A stretch of DNA of 23,559 nucleotides, from positions 1-23,559 of the forward strand of contig JBCBQD010000064.1 in the NCBI GenBank assembly GCA_039820425.1, written 5' to 3'. Source of the stretch: SIO4C1 sp039820425 (GTDB lineage: Bacteria; Cyanobacteriota; Cyanobacteriia; Phormidesmidales; Phormidesmidaceae). Under the pieces are notes generated by a model. The model searched no databases. It was not told where the DNA came from and worked only from the letters and a program-made list of their open reading frames with translations. A program made the translations under genes and the position numbers. Below, one piece after another: positions 1 through 8,361 of the stretch (the first letter of the stretch is position 1; every line of letters begins with the position of its first letter).

Positions 1-2864
1 ATAACAGCATTTATCAAATTGTGCCCCAGGCGGTGATCCATCCCCGCACCACTGAGGATGTGGTGCAGGTGTTTCACCTGGCGACGCAACCAGAGTTTCA
101 ATCCATCACCTTCTCCCCCCGGGGCGGTGGCACTGGCACCAATGGTCAGTCGCTCTCTCCGGGGATCATTCTCGACTGTTCGAAATATATGCGCCAGATT
201 TTGGCGGTCAATCTTGAAAAGGGTTGGGTGCGGGTGCAGCCAGGGGTGGTGCTCGATCAGCTGAATGCTTCCCTAAAGGCGGAGGGTGTTTTCTTTGCGC
301 CAAATCTGGCCCCCAGCAGTCGAGCGACCTTGGGCGGCATGATCAACACTGATGCCTGCGGCAAGGGCTCTCGTATCTATGGCCGCACTAGCGATCATAT
401 TTTAGAGCTGACCTGGGTGCTGACGGACGGCACGGTGGGGCAGTCCTCGGGGATATCTAGTGAACAGCTTTCTCAACAGAAAACTCTGCCAGGTCGTCTT
501 GGGTCGATCTATCGTCAGGTGGATGACAGCGTGACCCAGCATCGGGAGCTGATTGCCCAACAGTTTCCCAAAATGCCGCGCTTTTTAACCGGCTATAACC
601 TGGCCAAAGTCTATGGCTCAAACGGATTTGATCTCAATCGTATTTTGGCCGGTTCAGAGGGAACGCTGGCAGTGATCACCGAAGCTAAGCTCAAGCTCAC
701 CCCCATTCCCCACCACAAGGTATTGTTTGCAATTCACTATGGTTGTTTTGATGATGCGCTGAACGCGGCTCAACCGTTGCTTGACAATGATCCTGCGGCT
801 ATTGAGACCGTTGACGATACGATTCTCGATCTGGCCCGCCAGGATGAGATTTATGATGCGGTCAAAGATTTTGTCGGGGATGCCCACGCCATTAATTTGG
901 TTGAATTTGTAAGTCACGACTCGGATCATCTCTTAAAACAGGCAACCCAACTGCAACAACATATTGAACAAGTCGCAGGCCAACCCAATCAACCAACGGG
1001 CCACTATCGGACGAGTGAGCCTTCAGAAATACAAGCTTTATGGGAGCTGCGTAAGCGAGGGGTAGGCCTCCTGGGGAACCGACAAGGCCCGCGCAAGCCC
1101 GTGGCTTTTGTGGAAGATACGGCGGTGCCCCCTGCCCAACTTGCCAGCTACGTTCAAGAATTTAAGGCGCTGCTCGATCGCTATGGCCTGGACTATGCCC
1201 TGTTTGGTCATGTCGATGTGGGGTGTTTACACGTTCGCCCTGCCCTCAATTTGCAAGCGCCCCAGGATGAAGCCCTGATTCGCGAAATCTCCGATCAGGT
1301 GGTGGCTCTAGTCCGACGGTATGGGGGGGTGATGTGGGCGGAGCATGGCAGAGGGTTTCGCAGTGAGTATACGGTCGAGTTTTTCGGGGAGACGCTCTAT
1401 CAAGAGTTGCGTAAAATTAAGGCTGCGTTTGATCCGGATAATCGATTGAACCCTGGCAAAATTGTGGCCCCCCTGGGGACTGATGACCAGATCGTGCCGT
1501 TGGAGTCACCCCTGCGAGGGCAGTTTGATCGCCAGGTGCCAACCGCTTCTCAGTCTGCTTATGAGGTCGCTTTTAGCTGTAACGGTAACGGCGCTTGTTT
1601 TAATACTGCCCCAGAGCAGGTAATGTGCCCTTCTTATAAAGGGGGTCTCGATCGAATTCATTCCCCTAAAGGTCGAGCAATGCTGCTGCGGGAGTGGTTG
1701 CGTTTGTTGGCAACTCACCCATCCTCAGATAAACCCGGTAATACTCTCGTCAAACTTTGGCATACCTTCGCCAAAGCCAGCGGGCGTTATGACTATTCTC
1801 AAGAGGTCTATGACGGGCTGCACGGGTGTTTGTCGTGTAAGGCCTGTGCAACCCAGTGCCCGATTCATGTGGATATCCCCAGCCTTAAGGCGCAGTTTTT
1901 GCATCATTATTACGGGCGGTATGTGCGATCGCACCGCGACTACCTGATGGGCCATATCGAAACCTTAGCCCAGTGGCAGGCAAACCTGCTGCCTCAGCTC
2001 ACAAATACACTGCTGCAAACGACTTGGGCTCGGGGGTTACTGCGCACCCTGATTGGCATAGTGGATGCGCCCCCCGTCAGTTTGCCCACGGTGGCAGATG
2101 CCCTGGCAAGCCGTAACGCAGCCCTTCTCGACCCGCACAACTTGGCCCAACTCAGCACCGCCGACCGTCGCAATGGGGTTGTTCTCTTACCCGATAGCTT
2201 CTCTTACTTTTACGAAGCACCGTTGGTGATCGCAACCTACGATCTGTTGACCCGGTTGGGCTTTCGAGTCTACCTTACCCCCCCGATAGCGAGTGGGAAA
2301 CCCCTGCATGTGCTGGGTTTTCTCGAACGGTTTGAGACCGTAGCACAACACACTCGCACCTATCTTGAGAAGATCCAGGCGATGGACCTGCCCCTTGTCG
2401 GCATTGAGCCCAGTATTGTCCTCACCTTTCGAGATGAATATGCGCAGTGGGGTCAACCGCTTAAGGTACAGCTCCCTCAAGAGTTCTTACTTGAGCATCT
2501 TGAGCGACTGCCTCAAACAACTGTATCTACCGCCTATACTCTGCTGGGACACTGTACTGAGAAAACCCTGGCACCGGCTGCGCAGACTCAGTGGCAGCAA
2601 ATTTTTACAGCAGCAGGGCTGACGCTCAACCTGCAAGCGATAGGCTGCTGTGGCATGGCCGGTCTCTATGGCTATGAGCGAGAGCATTTGGAAACGTCGC
2701 GCCGTATTTATGACCAAAGCTGGGGGCAAATATTGCCCAAAACACCACAGCGACAAAAATACTATTTAGCCACAGGATTTTCTTGTCGAGCCCAGGTAGA
2801 GCGCTTTGCCGGTTGGCAGCCTCAGCACCCAATCCAGAGCCTACAAGCAAACCTCTATTCCTAG
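1..2864 (+). CDS. FAD-binding and Fe-S D-2-hydroxyacid dehydrogenase, YdiJ-like (5' partial)
   Basis: A large flavin and iron-sulfur oxidoreductase, probably oxidising a D-2-hydroxyacid (lactate- or 2-hydroxyglutarate-like). The frame is open from base 3; residues before the GTG at 21 read NSIYQI and join directly to the family motif PQAVIHPRTTEDV, so the GTG is internal and the true start lies upstream. Visible parts, counting from the GTG: PCMH-type FAD-binding domain with PRGGGTGTNGQSLSPG near residue 33; FAD-oxidase C domain ending about residue 480 (FDPDNRLNPGKIV); a cysteine cluster CNGNGACFN...MCPSYKGG at about 520-543; a ferredoxin-like CLSCKACATQCP near 605; and a C-terminal CCG-type domain with IGCCGMAGLYGYE near 875. 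E. coli YdiJ is about 1018 residues and is reported to act on D-2-hydroxyglutarate; here about 953 are seen, so some 60 are missing. Family is clear; the substrate is inferred. Confidence 0.9.
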   Translation, partial: NSIYQIVPQAVIHPRTTEDVVQVFHLATQPEFQSITFSPRGGGTGTNGQSLSPGIILDCSKYMRQILAVNLEKGWVRVQPGVVLDQLNASLKAEGVFFAPNLAPSSRATLGGMINTDACGKGSRIYGRTSDHILELTWVLTDGTVGQSSGISSEQLSQQKTLPGRLGSIYRQVDDSVTQHRELIAQQFPKMPRFLTGYNLAKVYGSNGFDLNRILAGSEGTLAVITEAKLKLTPIPHHKVLFAIHYGCFDDALNAAQPLLDNDPAAIETVDDTILDLARQDEIYDAVKDFVGDAHAINLVEFVSHDSDHLLKQATQLQQHIEQVAGQPNQPTGHYRTSEPSEIQALWELRKRGVGLLGNRQGPRKPVAFVEDTAVPPAQLASYVQEFKALLDRYGLDYALFGHVDVGCLHVRPALNLQAPQDEALIREISDQVVALVRRYGGVMWAEHGRGFRSEYTVEFFGETLYQELRKIKAAFDPDNRLNPGKIVAPLGTDDQIVPLESPLRGQFDRQVPTASQSAYEVAFSCNGNGACFNTAPEQVMCPSYKGGLDRIHSPKGRAMLLREWLRLLATHPSSDKPGNTLVKLWHTFAKASGRYDYSQEVYDGLHGCLSCKACATQCPIHVDIPSLKAQFLHHYYGRYVRSHRDYLMGHIETLAQWQANLLPQLTNTLLQTTWARGLLRTLIGIVDAPPVSLPTVADALASRNAALLDPHNLAQLSTADRRNGVVLLPDSFSYFYEAPLVIATYDLLTRLGFRVYLTPPIASGKPLHVLGFLERFETVAQHTRTYLEKIQAMDLPLVGIEPSIVLTFRDEYAQWGQPLKVQLPQEFLLEHLERLPQTTVSTAYTLLGHCTEKTLAPAAQTQWQQIFTAAGLTLNLQAIGCCGMAGLYGYEREHLETSRRIYDQSWGQILPKTPQRQKYYLATGFSCRAQVERFAGWQPQHPIQSLQANLYS

Positions 2865-2938
2865 AATTGTAGACGTGCACAGATTTCAAAGACTACGGCC
2901 TTTGCTACCATAGACCTGACCGGCTGCGGGTTTTATTA

Positions 2939-3244
2939 CGGATTGATGTCTTGGTGCTCAAAGAACAACTGTGGGTGATTGTCCTAGAATCAAAGAAAGC
3001 AGCCCTCTCTGGTTGGTCTGCGCTACCCCAGACGTTGGTTTACATGATGGGTAACCCGGAGGCTAAACAACCTAGTTTTGGGCTGATAACGAATGGGGAT
3101 AGCTCCGTATTTGTAAAATTGGCTCAATCAGATGGCGGCAAATATGATCTCTCAAGGGTGTTTGCTTCGCTGACGTCTAATCAAGAGCTTCATCACATAT
3201 TTCAGATACTCAAGGGCCTGGGACAAATTGTTGGCAAAACTTGA
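2939..3244 (+). pseudogene. Remnant of HsdR_N-type (restriction R subunit-like) nuclease, N-terminal half missing
   Basis: The frame carries the second half of the stand-alone type I restriction R-subunit N-terminal domain proteins (HSDR_N) common in cyanobacteria: RIDVLVLKEQLWVIVLESKK, then LPQTLVYMMGNPE, FGLITNGDSSVFVKL and a C-terminal ILKGLGQIV. The acidic residue of RID and the E and K of ESK, which fit a PD-(D/E)xK catalytic core, are present. Family members are about 200 residues; here similarity begins at about 2939, the frame upstream back to the stop at 2870-2872 does not resemble the family, and the only near starts are TTG 2951 and GTG 2954 inside a conserved strand. I infer a 5'-deleted pseudogene rather than a 97-residue gene. 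It sits 75 nt behind the dehydrogenase and faces the ADP-ribosylglycohydrolase gene. No ribosome-binding site is evident. Confidence 0.65.
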
Positions 3245-3256
3245 GACCTTGAGAGA

Positions 3257-4036
3257 TTACGGTTGCATAAACTCAGCTCTAAACTCATTGATCAAATCTT
3301 GTTGTGTCTCATCCAATAAGCCCCAGCACCACTCACGCAGTTCTTTCATGACTTTAGGGTAAAACGCCTCGGCGATCGCGCCAGTAATGGCCGCCAGGGT
3401 ATCGGCGTCACCGCCCAGGGAAACCGCATTGCGAATGGCGTCTTCAAAGTCTTTTGAGGCTAAGAAGGCAATGATGGCGGCGGGGACCGTATCTTGCACC
3501 AGCTGACTATATTGATAGCCGGGCTGTAGCTTCTCAAAGGGGGGGCTCAGGTCATAGCCAAAGATATTGGTGACCAACTCTGCGATCGCATCTTTGGCTG
3601 CCCCAGTCCTAGCCAGAAATATTGCAGCAGCCACAGCTTGGGCACCTTTAATCCCCTCCGGGTGATTATGGGTGACCGCCGCGGAACGTTCTGCCTCTTC
3701 TAACACGTCTTTGAGGTTATCAAAGGCATAAGCAACCGGGATCACTCGGATGGCGCTGATATTGTTGCAGCTATAGTAGGGGCGCGACACTTTAGACTTA
3801 GCCCACTCAGTAAAGCTCCTGCCGTAACCGCCCTTGACGCTGGGGTACCAATGAAACCAACGCTTGTAGGCCTCTGCATAGTCACTGCCATAGAGTAAAC
3901 AGTCGGCAGTCGCGAGGGCCAATATCGTATCGTCTGTCCAGATACTCTCGGAGGTGATCAGCTGAAAGTCTTTGGTTTTGATTCGCTCAAATTCATACGC
4001 TGAGCCAACCGCGTCTCCGATAATTGCGCCTATCAT
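3257..4036 (-). CDS. ADP-ribosylglycohydrolase family protein
   Basis: A 259-residue protein of the ADP-ribosylglycohydrolase (DraG/ARH) family, cytoplasmic metal-dependent enzymes that remove ADP-ribose from proteins or hydrolyse related conjugates. It starts MIGAIIGDAVGSAYEFE, the usual family opening, which fixes the start at 4036. The first metal-binding motif WTDDT is at residues 33-37 and the second, GGDADT, at 208-213 close to the C-terminus, so both halves of the dimetal centre are present. The length is normal for the compact bacterial members. It is convergent with the upstream remnant and divergent from the kinase gene across about 600 non-coding bases. No clear Shine-Dalgarno sequence is seen. 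The substrate cannot be read from sequence; no DraT (ADP-ribosyltransferase) neighbour is present. Confidence 0.88.
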   Translation of the reverse strand: MIGAIIGDAVGSAYEFERIKTKDFQLITSESIWTDDTILALATADCLLYGSDYAEAYKRWFHWYPSVKGGYGRSFTEWAKSKVSRPYYSCNNISAIRVIPVAYAFDNLKDVLEEAERSAAVTHNHPEGIKGAQAVAAAIFLARTGAAKDAIAELVTNIFGYDLSPPFEKLQPGYQYSQLVQDTVPAAIIAFLASKDFEDAIRNAVSLGGDADTLAAITGAIAEAFYPKVMKELREWCWGLLDETQQDLINEFRAEFMQP

Positions 4037-4298
4037 TTAGGGTGTCTCTGGGTATAGCACGGACCAATCGTTTGCCACTGTTGGCTGGGGGCAATTTTGA
4101 AGTTAAAGCTTCCTTTTGCAGTCCCCCAACATGAAGCTGCAGTTAGTCGGGCTTGAACTGCGACTAAGGGCTTGATCGCTCAGGCTTGGATTATAACAGA
4201 GCCTATCCAATTTACAGCAGTCGCCGCTACCAATGTCTTATAAAACGTACTTTATAAAACGGTATTCAATATAGTAGTTGGCCTGAAGGGTGTCTGAA

Positions 4299-4343
4299 AT
4301 GAGCCCGAAATTAATGAGCCCGAAATTAATGAGCCCGAAATTA
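4299..4343. repeat. Three perfect tandem copies of a 15-bp unit
   Basis: The unit atgagcccgaaatta occurs at 4299-4313, 4314-4328 and 4329-4343 without mismatch. It lies in non-coding DNA upstream of the kinase gene. Perfect identity suggests recent slippage or expansion. Each unit has an in-frame length of 5 codons, but no ORF uses it. Confidence 0.95.
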
Positions 4344-4540
4344 TTGTGTTTTGAGGTAGGCCAAGTTTGGTGTGCATTGTCAATATCTATACACAGGTGG
4401 CTCCCAGGTCAACAATTGTGGGCTTAGCAATCATCAACTTGGCAACAATGCCGACCCAATGATCGTCTCGACTAATGAGTGCGGCTATGACACGATGTAA
4501 ATGCAGGGTCTGAGCAGAGCTTGAGATGGTGCTGACATTG

Positions 4541-4565
4541 ATGGTCCATAATGCTGATGGACCAT
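4541..4565. promoter_or_regulatory. 9-bp inverted repeat upstream of kinase
   Basis: ATGGTCCAT (4541-4549) and ATGGACCAT (4557-4565) are exact reverse complements separated by 7 nt. The site overlaps the two upstream alternative ATG codons (4551, 4557) of the kinase reading frame, favouring a start further downstream at 4659. It could be an operator or a small 5'-leader hairpin; only the symmetry is seen. Confidence 0.5.
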
Positions 4566-4658
4566 GTACTATTTTTTTTAGAAAGTTCTAAGAAACGAAA
4601 TCGTGTCCTTTGCGTAGCAAACCGTTACGATAGAAACGCAATAGATGTAAGCCATAGA

Positions 4659-6605
4659 ATGCAGTTAACACCGTTAGGGGGGCGCTATAAAATCGTCAGC
4701 CAATTAGGGTCTGGCGGATTTAGCCGTACTTTTTTGGTGCAGGATCTGCATTTGCCGGGTAACCCTCAATGTGTGATCAAGCAGCTAAAGCCCCAGGCAA
4801 CTGAGGCTGACAGTCTGGAGATGGCCCGACGGCTGTTTGATACCGAAGCGAATGCCCTCTATGAGCTAGGCACCCATCCCCAAATTCCAACCCTGCTGGC
4901 CCACTTTGAAGAAAGCCAGGAGTTTTACCTGGCTCAGGAGTTTGTAGAAGGGGTTCAGCTCAGTCATCAAATCGTACTGGGTAAGCCCTGGTCAGAAGCA
5001 AAGACGGTTTTCTTGCTGCGAGAAATTCTAGAGATACTGTCCTTTGTCCACCAGCAGCAGGTGATCCATCGGGATGTGAAACCCTCAAACCTGATCCGCC
5101 GCCTTAAGGATGGCAAAATTGTGCTGATTGACTTTGGGGCGGTCAAACAGATGGGCAACCATCCCATTGAGTTAGAGCCCGGTGCCACCAACTTGACCAT
5201 TGCCATTGGCACCCAGGGCTACATGCCCAACGAGCAACTGGCAGGCAAACCCAGGTTTAGCAGTGATGTTTATGCGGTGGGCATGATCGGCATTCGAGCT
5301 TTGACCGGCGTGCATCCTAAAAAGCTAGACGAAGATCCGCGCACCAGCGAAATTGCCTGGCATAAGCACGCGCCTTGGGTGTCAGAAGGGCTCAAAGAAA
5401 TTTTAGATCGCATGGTGCGCTATGACTTTCGCGATCGCTATCCGACTGCCATCGAGGCGCTGGCAGCGCTACAAAGTCTGCCCATTCAAATGGATGACGA
5501 AGCCATTCGAGCAGAGCTGGTGCAGGGGGCCGCGGCGCTAGTTAAGGCCTCTGATGCTGAGAAAGAAGCGGACTCCCAAGAAATGACGCAGCCTCGACAG
5601 GAGGGCAAAATTAGCACCAAGGTCGATCTGGCAGCGGCCACCGCAGACGAAGAGATCAATGGGACACCCTCGATTTCAGGGGCTTCCACAGCTGACCCCA
5701 CCGATTTTTTAAACCTGCCAGAGGTGGCAACCTCAGCCGAGGGGGTTGATTTGACGACGATGCTGCCCAAGGCTAGACGCCCCTGGTTGGTTAAACCCCT
5801 GGCTGCGATCGCAACCCTGGCGACCCTGGGCATCGCTGCCATTACCGTGACCGCAGCCGCCGTGTCTCCTGAGCTATCGGGGCGACTCCGGTCCTTACAG
5901 CCGCCCTTTAAGGCTGAGGACTTTACGGCATTGGATGAGCCGGTCCTATCCTCAACCGCAGTCTCAAAGCTGCTGCTACCGATGGAGCAGGCTGCCGTTA
6001 TTCTGGCCAAGGCAAATGATTTGAGGGCTCAGGGAGAGTATCAGGCATCCCTGAGCGTTTATGACGAAGCCATTCAGCTTCAGGAAAACGCAGTTCCTTT
6101 TTACCAAACTGTTTATGGCGAAGTCAGTCAGCTCCAGGAAAACTTAGCCACTGCTTATTGGGGCCTCTGCGATAGTCTCAATGCCCTGAAGGAGATCGAT
6201 AGGGCATTAGTGGCTTGTAATGACGCCCTATCCTTTAACCCTAACTATGCGGAAGCTTTAACCAGCAAAGGCAATACCTATGAGCTACAAGAGCGGTGGC
6301 CACAGGCCCTAAGGCTCTATCAGCAAGCCACCTTAATCAAACCCGATCTCGCCGATGCCTGGTTGGGTAAGGGGCGAGTTTTGCAATTTTTTGGACGTTC
6401 GGTGGAGGCACTGCGCTCGTTAGATGAAGCGATTGACCTAAACCGTGACTCTGCTGAAGCCTGGGCCATCAAAGGAGAAGCCCTTTGGAATCTGGGCCGA
6501 TACGATCAGGCGATTGCGGCCCTAGATAAGGCATTACAAATTGAGTCAGAGCGCCCCGATGCGAGTGAGCTGCGGCAGCAGATCAGGGATGAATTGGGAA
6601 GATAA
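4659..6605 (+). CDS. Membrane-anchored Ser/Thr protein kinase with C-terminal TPR repeats
   Basis: A cyanobacterial Hanks-type kinase. Numbered from the ATG at 4659: glycine loop LGSGGF at 16-21, ATP lysine in VIKQL (K41), catalytic loop HRDVKPSN at 137-144, DFG at 158-160, and the activation/APE-region GTQGYMPNEQ near 184-193. After an Ala/Thr/Glu-rich linker comes one hydrophobic helix around residues 378-400 (LAAIATLATLGIAAITVTAA), then at least three TPR-like units in the C-terminal third (about 450-640). The kinase should face the cytoplasm and the TPRs the other side, as a sensor or docking arm. The frame extends to an ATG at 4551 (684 residues), but those extra 36 residues do not look kinase-like and overlap an inverted repeat; kinases of this type begin shortly before GRYKI, so I chose 4659, though without a strong ribosome-binding site. 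All catalytic residues are intact. Substrates are unknown. Confidence 0.9.
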   Translation: MQLTPLGGRYKIVSQLGSGGFSRTFLVQDLHLPGNPQCVIKQLKPQATEADSLEMARRLFDTEANALYELGTHPQIPTLLAHFEESQEFYLAQEFVEGVQLSHQIVLGKPWSEAKTVFLLREILEILSFVHQQQVIHRDVKPSNLIRRLKDGKIVLIDFGAVKQMGNHPIELEPGATNLTIAIGTQGYMPNEQLAGKPRFSSDVYAVGMIGIRALTGVHPKKLDEDPRTSEIAWHKHAPWVSEGLKEILDRMVRYDFRDRYPTAIEALAALQSLPIQMDDEAIRAELVQGAAALVKASDAEKEADSQEMTQPRQEGKISTKVDLAAATADEEINGTPSISGASTADPTDFLNLPEVATSAEGVDLTTMLPKARRPWLVKPLAAIATLATLGIAAITVTAAAVSPELSGRLRSLQPPFKAEDFTALDEPVLSSTAVSKLLLPMEQAAVILAKANDLRAQGEYQASLSVYDEAIQLQENAVPFYQTVYGEVSQLQENLATAYWGLCDSLNALKEIDRALVACNDALSFNPNYAEALTSKGNTYELQERWPQALRLYQQATLIKPDLADAWLGKGRVLQFFGRSVEALRSLDEAIDLNRDSAEAWAIKGEALWNLGRYDQAIAALDKALQIESERPDASELRQQIRDELGR

Positions 6606-6709
6606 GGGGGTAGAGGGTAGTGGGGGATGGCTAGTGGGAGGATGCAGGGCTGAATTTTAGCCTGCCGATGCGAATTGTAAGGACTGCTCTCTACCCTCTA
6701 CCCTCTACC
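6606..6709. terminator. Inverted heptamer-type repeat between convergent genes
   Basis: GGTAGAGGGTAG at 6609-6620, directly after the kinase stop, is exactly complementary to CTACCCTCTACC at 6691-6702 and again at 6698-6709. The right arm overlaps the stop codon of the facing VTT gene. The stem could end transcription from both sides. There is no clear U-tract, so the terminator role is inferred. Confidence 0.5.
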
Positions 6710-7376
6710 TCCGCTTTTCGCCCTTTATCTTCGGAAATGCCTGCCGTCGCCGATACCACGTCGCGCCCCCCACCAGCAGCCCAATCAAACTGAGGGCCCC
6801 GAAGATGGGCAGTACGTTGCCGGTTTGGATAGACTCGACACCGGAGTGGCCCAGGAGCACAAAGGGCAGTACCCCTGGCAGGGTGCCCAGGACTGTGCCG
6901 ATAAAATAATCTCGAAAGCTGATGGAGGTCAGCCCGGCGGTAAAGTTGACCAGGCCGTAGGGGATAATCGGCAGCAGCCGAATTGAGAACATATAAAACA
7001 GGCCACCCTGGTGGATTTCGGCGTCGATGGCTTGCCAGTAACCGGCCGTGCGCCTGGCAATCAACTCACGCCCTACGGTGCGGGTAAAGCCAAAGGCGAC
7101 GACGGCGGCGACGATCGCGCCAAGGGTGGTCCATAGGGTGCCGAGCCAGACGCCAAATAGGGCTCCCCCGGCCAGATTTAACACGGTGGAGGGCAACACC
7201 AAAATGGTAGCGACGGTGTAAATGACCATGTAGATGATCGGAGCCCAAATGCCCGCTCGCGCCAGGATGGTTTCTAACCAGGCAGGGTCAATACCCCCCC
7301 CAAAGTAAAGGGCTGCAGCGGTTGCGATCGCACAGACAATTGCGATCGCTAAAAGGAGGCGCTTAAGATTTGCCAT
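6705..7376 (-). CDS. TVP38/TMEM64-family (VTT / DedA-like) membrane protein
   Basis: A 223-residue integral membrane protein of the VTT (SNARE-associated, TVP38/TMEM64) family, related to DedA proteins that are proposed to act as lipid scramblases or in membrane homeostasis. An N-terminal helix (LLLAIAIVCAIATAAALYF) is followed by the conserved core: LNLAGGALFG.WLGTLWTTLGA, then RLLPIIPYGLVNFTAGL and a late LGTLPG, which are the family signatures. A final helix precedes a basic tail (RRRQAFPKIKGEKRR). The start codon lies inside the 3' end of the glycosyltransferase gene (14-nt overlap, 7363-7376), so the two are translationally coupled and probably one transcript. Partnership with a polyprenyl-phosphate-type glycosyltransferase suggests a shared role in membrane lipid or lipid-linked sugar handling; that is inference. 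Confidence 0.88.
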   Translation of the reverse strand: MANLKRLLLAIAIVCAIATAAALYFGGGIDPAWLETILARAGIWAPIIYMVIYTVATILVLPSTVLNLAGGALFGVWLGTLWTTLGAIVAAVVAFGFTRTVGRELIARRTAGYWQAIDAEIHQGGLFYMFSIRLLPIIPYGLVNFTAGLTSISFRDYFIGTVLGTLPGVLPFVLLGHSGVESIQTGNVLPIFGALSLIGLLVGGATWYRRRQAFPKIKGEKRR

Positions 7377-8361
7377 AGGAAGACTCTATCGGGCTTGGGG
7401 GAGACGACCTTGCGGGTTTTACCGGCTCCCCATAAAACTCTCTGACCAGGTAGAGGGGGCGACCTTTGACTTCTTCATAGACCCGTGCCAAATATTCGCC
7501 AATGATGCCCAAACTCATCAGCTGCACCCCACCGAGAAACAGGACAGCAACCATCAGCGACGCATAGCCGGGGACGTCAATGCCGCGAATCAGGGTGCGT
7601 AGCACCAAAAAGGAGGCATAGGCAAAGGCAATCATTGAAAACCCCAGGCCTACATAGCTCCAAACCTTAAGCGGGGTAGTGCTAAACGAGGTGATGCCGT
7701 CTACGGCAAAATTCCACAGTTTCCAATAGTTCCATTTGGTTTGGCCGCTGTGGCGCGGGGCGCGGTCATAGGTGACAAAGGTTTGCTTATACCCCACCCA
7801 GGCAAACAAGCCCTTCATAAATCGAGTGCGCTCGGGCAGGGTTTTGAGGGCCTCTACCACCCGGCAATCTAGCAGTCGAAAATCCCCCGTATCTTCAGGA
7901 ATAGGCACCTGACTCATGCGGCCAATCACCCGATAAAACCCATTGGCAGTCAGCTGCTTAAGCCAGCTCTCACCGCGGCGGGTGCGACGGCGAGCATAGA
8001 CGACATCATAGCCCTCGCGCCACTTATCGAGCAGGGCCCCAATCAGCTCTGGGGGGTCTTGCAAATCTGCATCAATCGGCACGACAGCCTGGCCCTGGGC
8101 GTAGTCGATGCCGGCGGTCAGGGCCAGCTCTTTGCCATAGTTGCGAGACAGGGCAACAACTTTGATATTAGGGTTGCGACTGTGGTGGTCAATCAGTCGC
8201 CCCAGGGTATTGTCATGGCTGCCGTCGTCAACGCAGACAATTTCATAGGCTACGTCCAAACCCAGGATCACCGTCTCTAACCGCTCAAACAGATGGTCGA
8301 TATTGGACTCTTCACAGTAGAGCGGCACCACAACAGACAGCTCGATTTTTGGGGATTCCAT
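7363..8361 (-). CDS. Family 2 glycosyltransferase, DPM1/GtrB-like, with two C-terminal membrane helices
   Basis: A 332-residue GT2-family enzyme that likely transfers a sugar from a nucleotide donor to polyprenyl phosphate at the inner face of the membrane. The GT-A domain shows VVPLYCEESNIDHLF at the N-terminus, VCVDDGSHDNT around residue 44, and DADLQDPPELI near residue 98, with the DxD-type metal site. Conserved downstream parts include RRGESWLK, DTGDFRLLD and RTRFMKGLFAWVGY. Two hydrophobic helices near 233-255 and 270-292 (VGLGFSMIAFAYASFLVL; LMVAVLFLGGVQLMSLGII) and the tail GEYLARVYEEVKGRPLYLV are typical of GtrB/ArnC-like proteins. It is the first gene of a pair with the VTT protein. 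Family is secure; donor and acceptor are unknown. Confidence 0.92.
   Translation of the reverse strand: MESPKIELSVVVPLYCEESNIDHLFERLETVILGLDVAYEIVCVDDGSHDNTLGRLIDHHSRNPNIKVVALSRNYGKELALTAGIDYAQGQAVVPIDADLQDPPELIGALLDKWREGYDVVYARRRTRRGESWLKQLTANGFYRVIGRMSQVPIPEDTGDFRLLDCRVVEALKTLPERTRFMKGLFAWVGYKQTFVTYDRAPRHSGQTKWNYWKLWNFAVDGITSFSTTPLKVWSYVGLGFSMIAFAYASFLVLRTLIRGIDVPGYASLMVAVLFLGGVQLMSLGIIGEYLARVYEEVKGRPLYLVREFYGEPVKPARSSPPSPIESSYGKS

Larger units (their letters stand above)
4037..4658. other. Intergenic region between divergent ADP-ribosylglycohydrolase and kinase genes
   Basis: No convincing gene. It holds a 15-bp tandem triplicate (4299-4343), a short duplication of TTATAAAACG near 4239-4260, and an inverted repeat at 4541-4565. 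A minus-strand frame from about 4588 down to a stop near 4394 is open for about 60 codons but has no plausible start and no family I recognise. The region must contain the promoters of both flanking genes, but no clear -35/-10 pair stands out. Confidence 0.5.

Noticed and set aside
4394..4588. Minus-strand open frame of about 60 codons near the kinase promoter
   Set aside because: It reads somewhat protein-like (LHRVIAALISRDDHWVGIVAKLM) but has no start codon and no family I know; chance is possible, so it is mentioned only within the intergenic entry.
5486..6010. 174-codon open frame opposite the kinase gene (minus strand)
   Set aside because: It is a Ser/Ala-rich mirror of the Ala/Thr-rich linker and membrane helix of the kinase, with no family resemblance and no ribosome-binding site.
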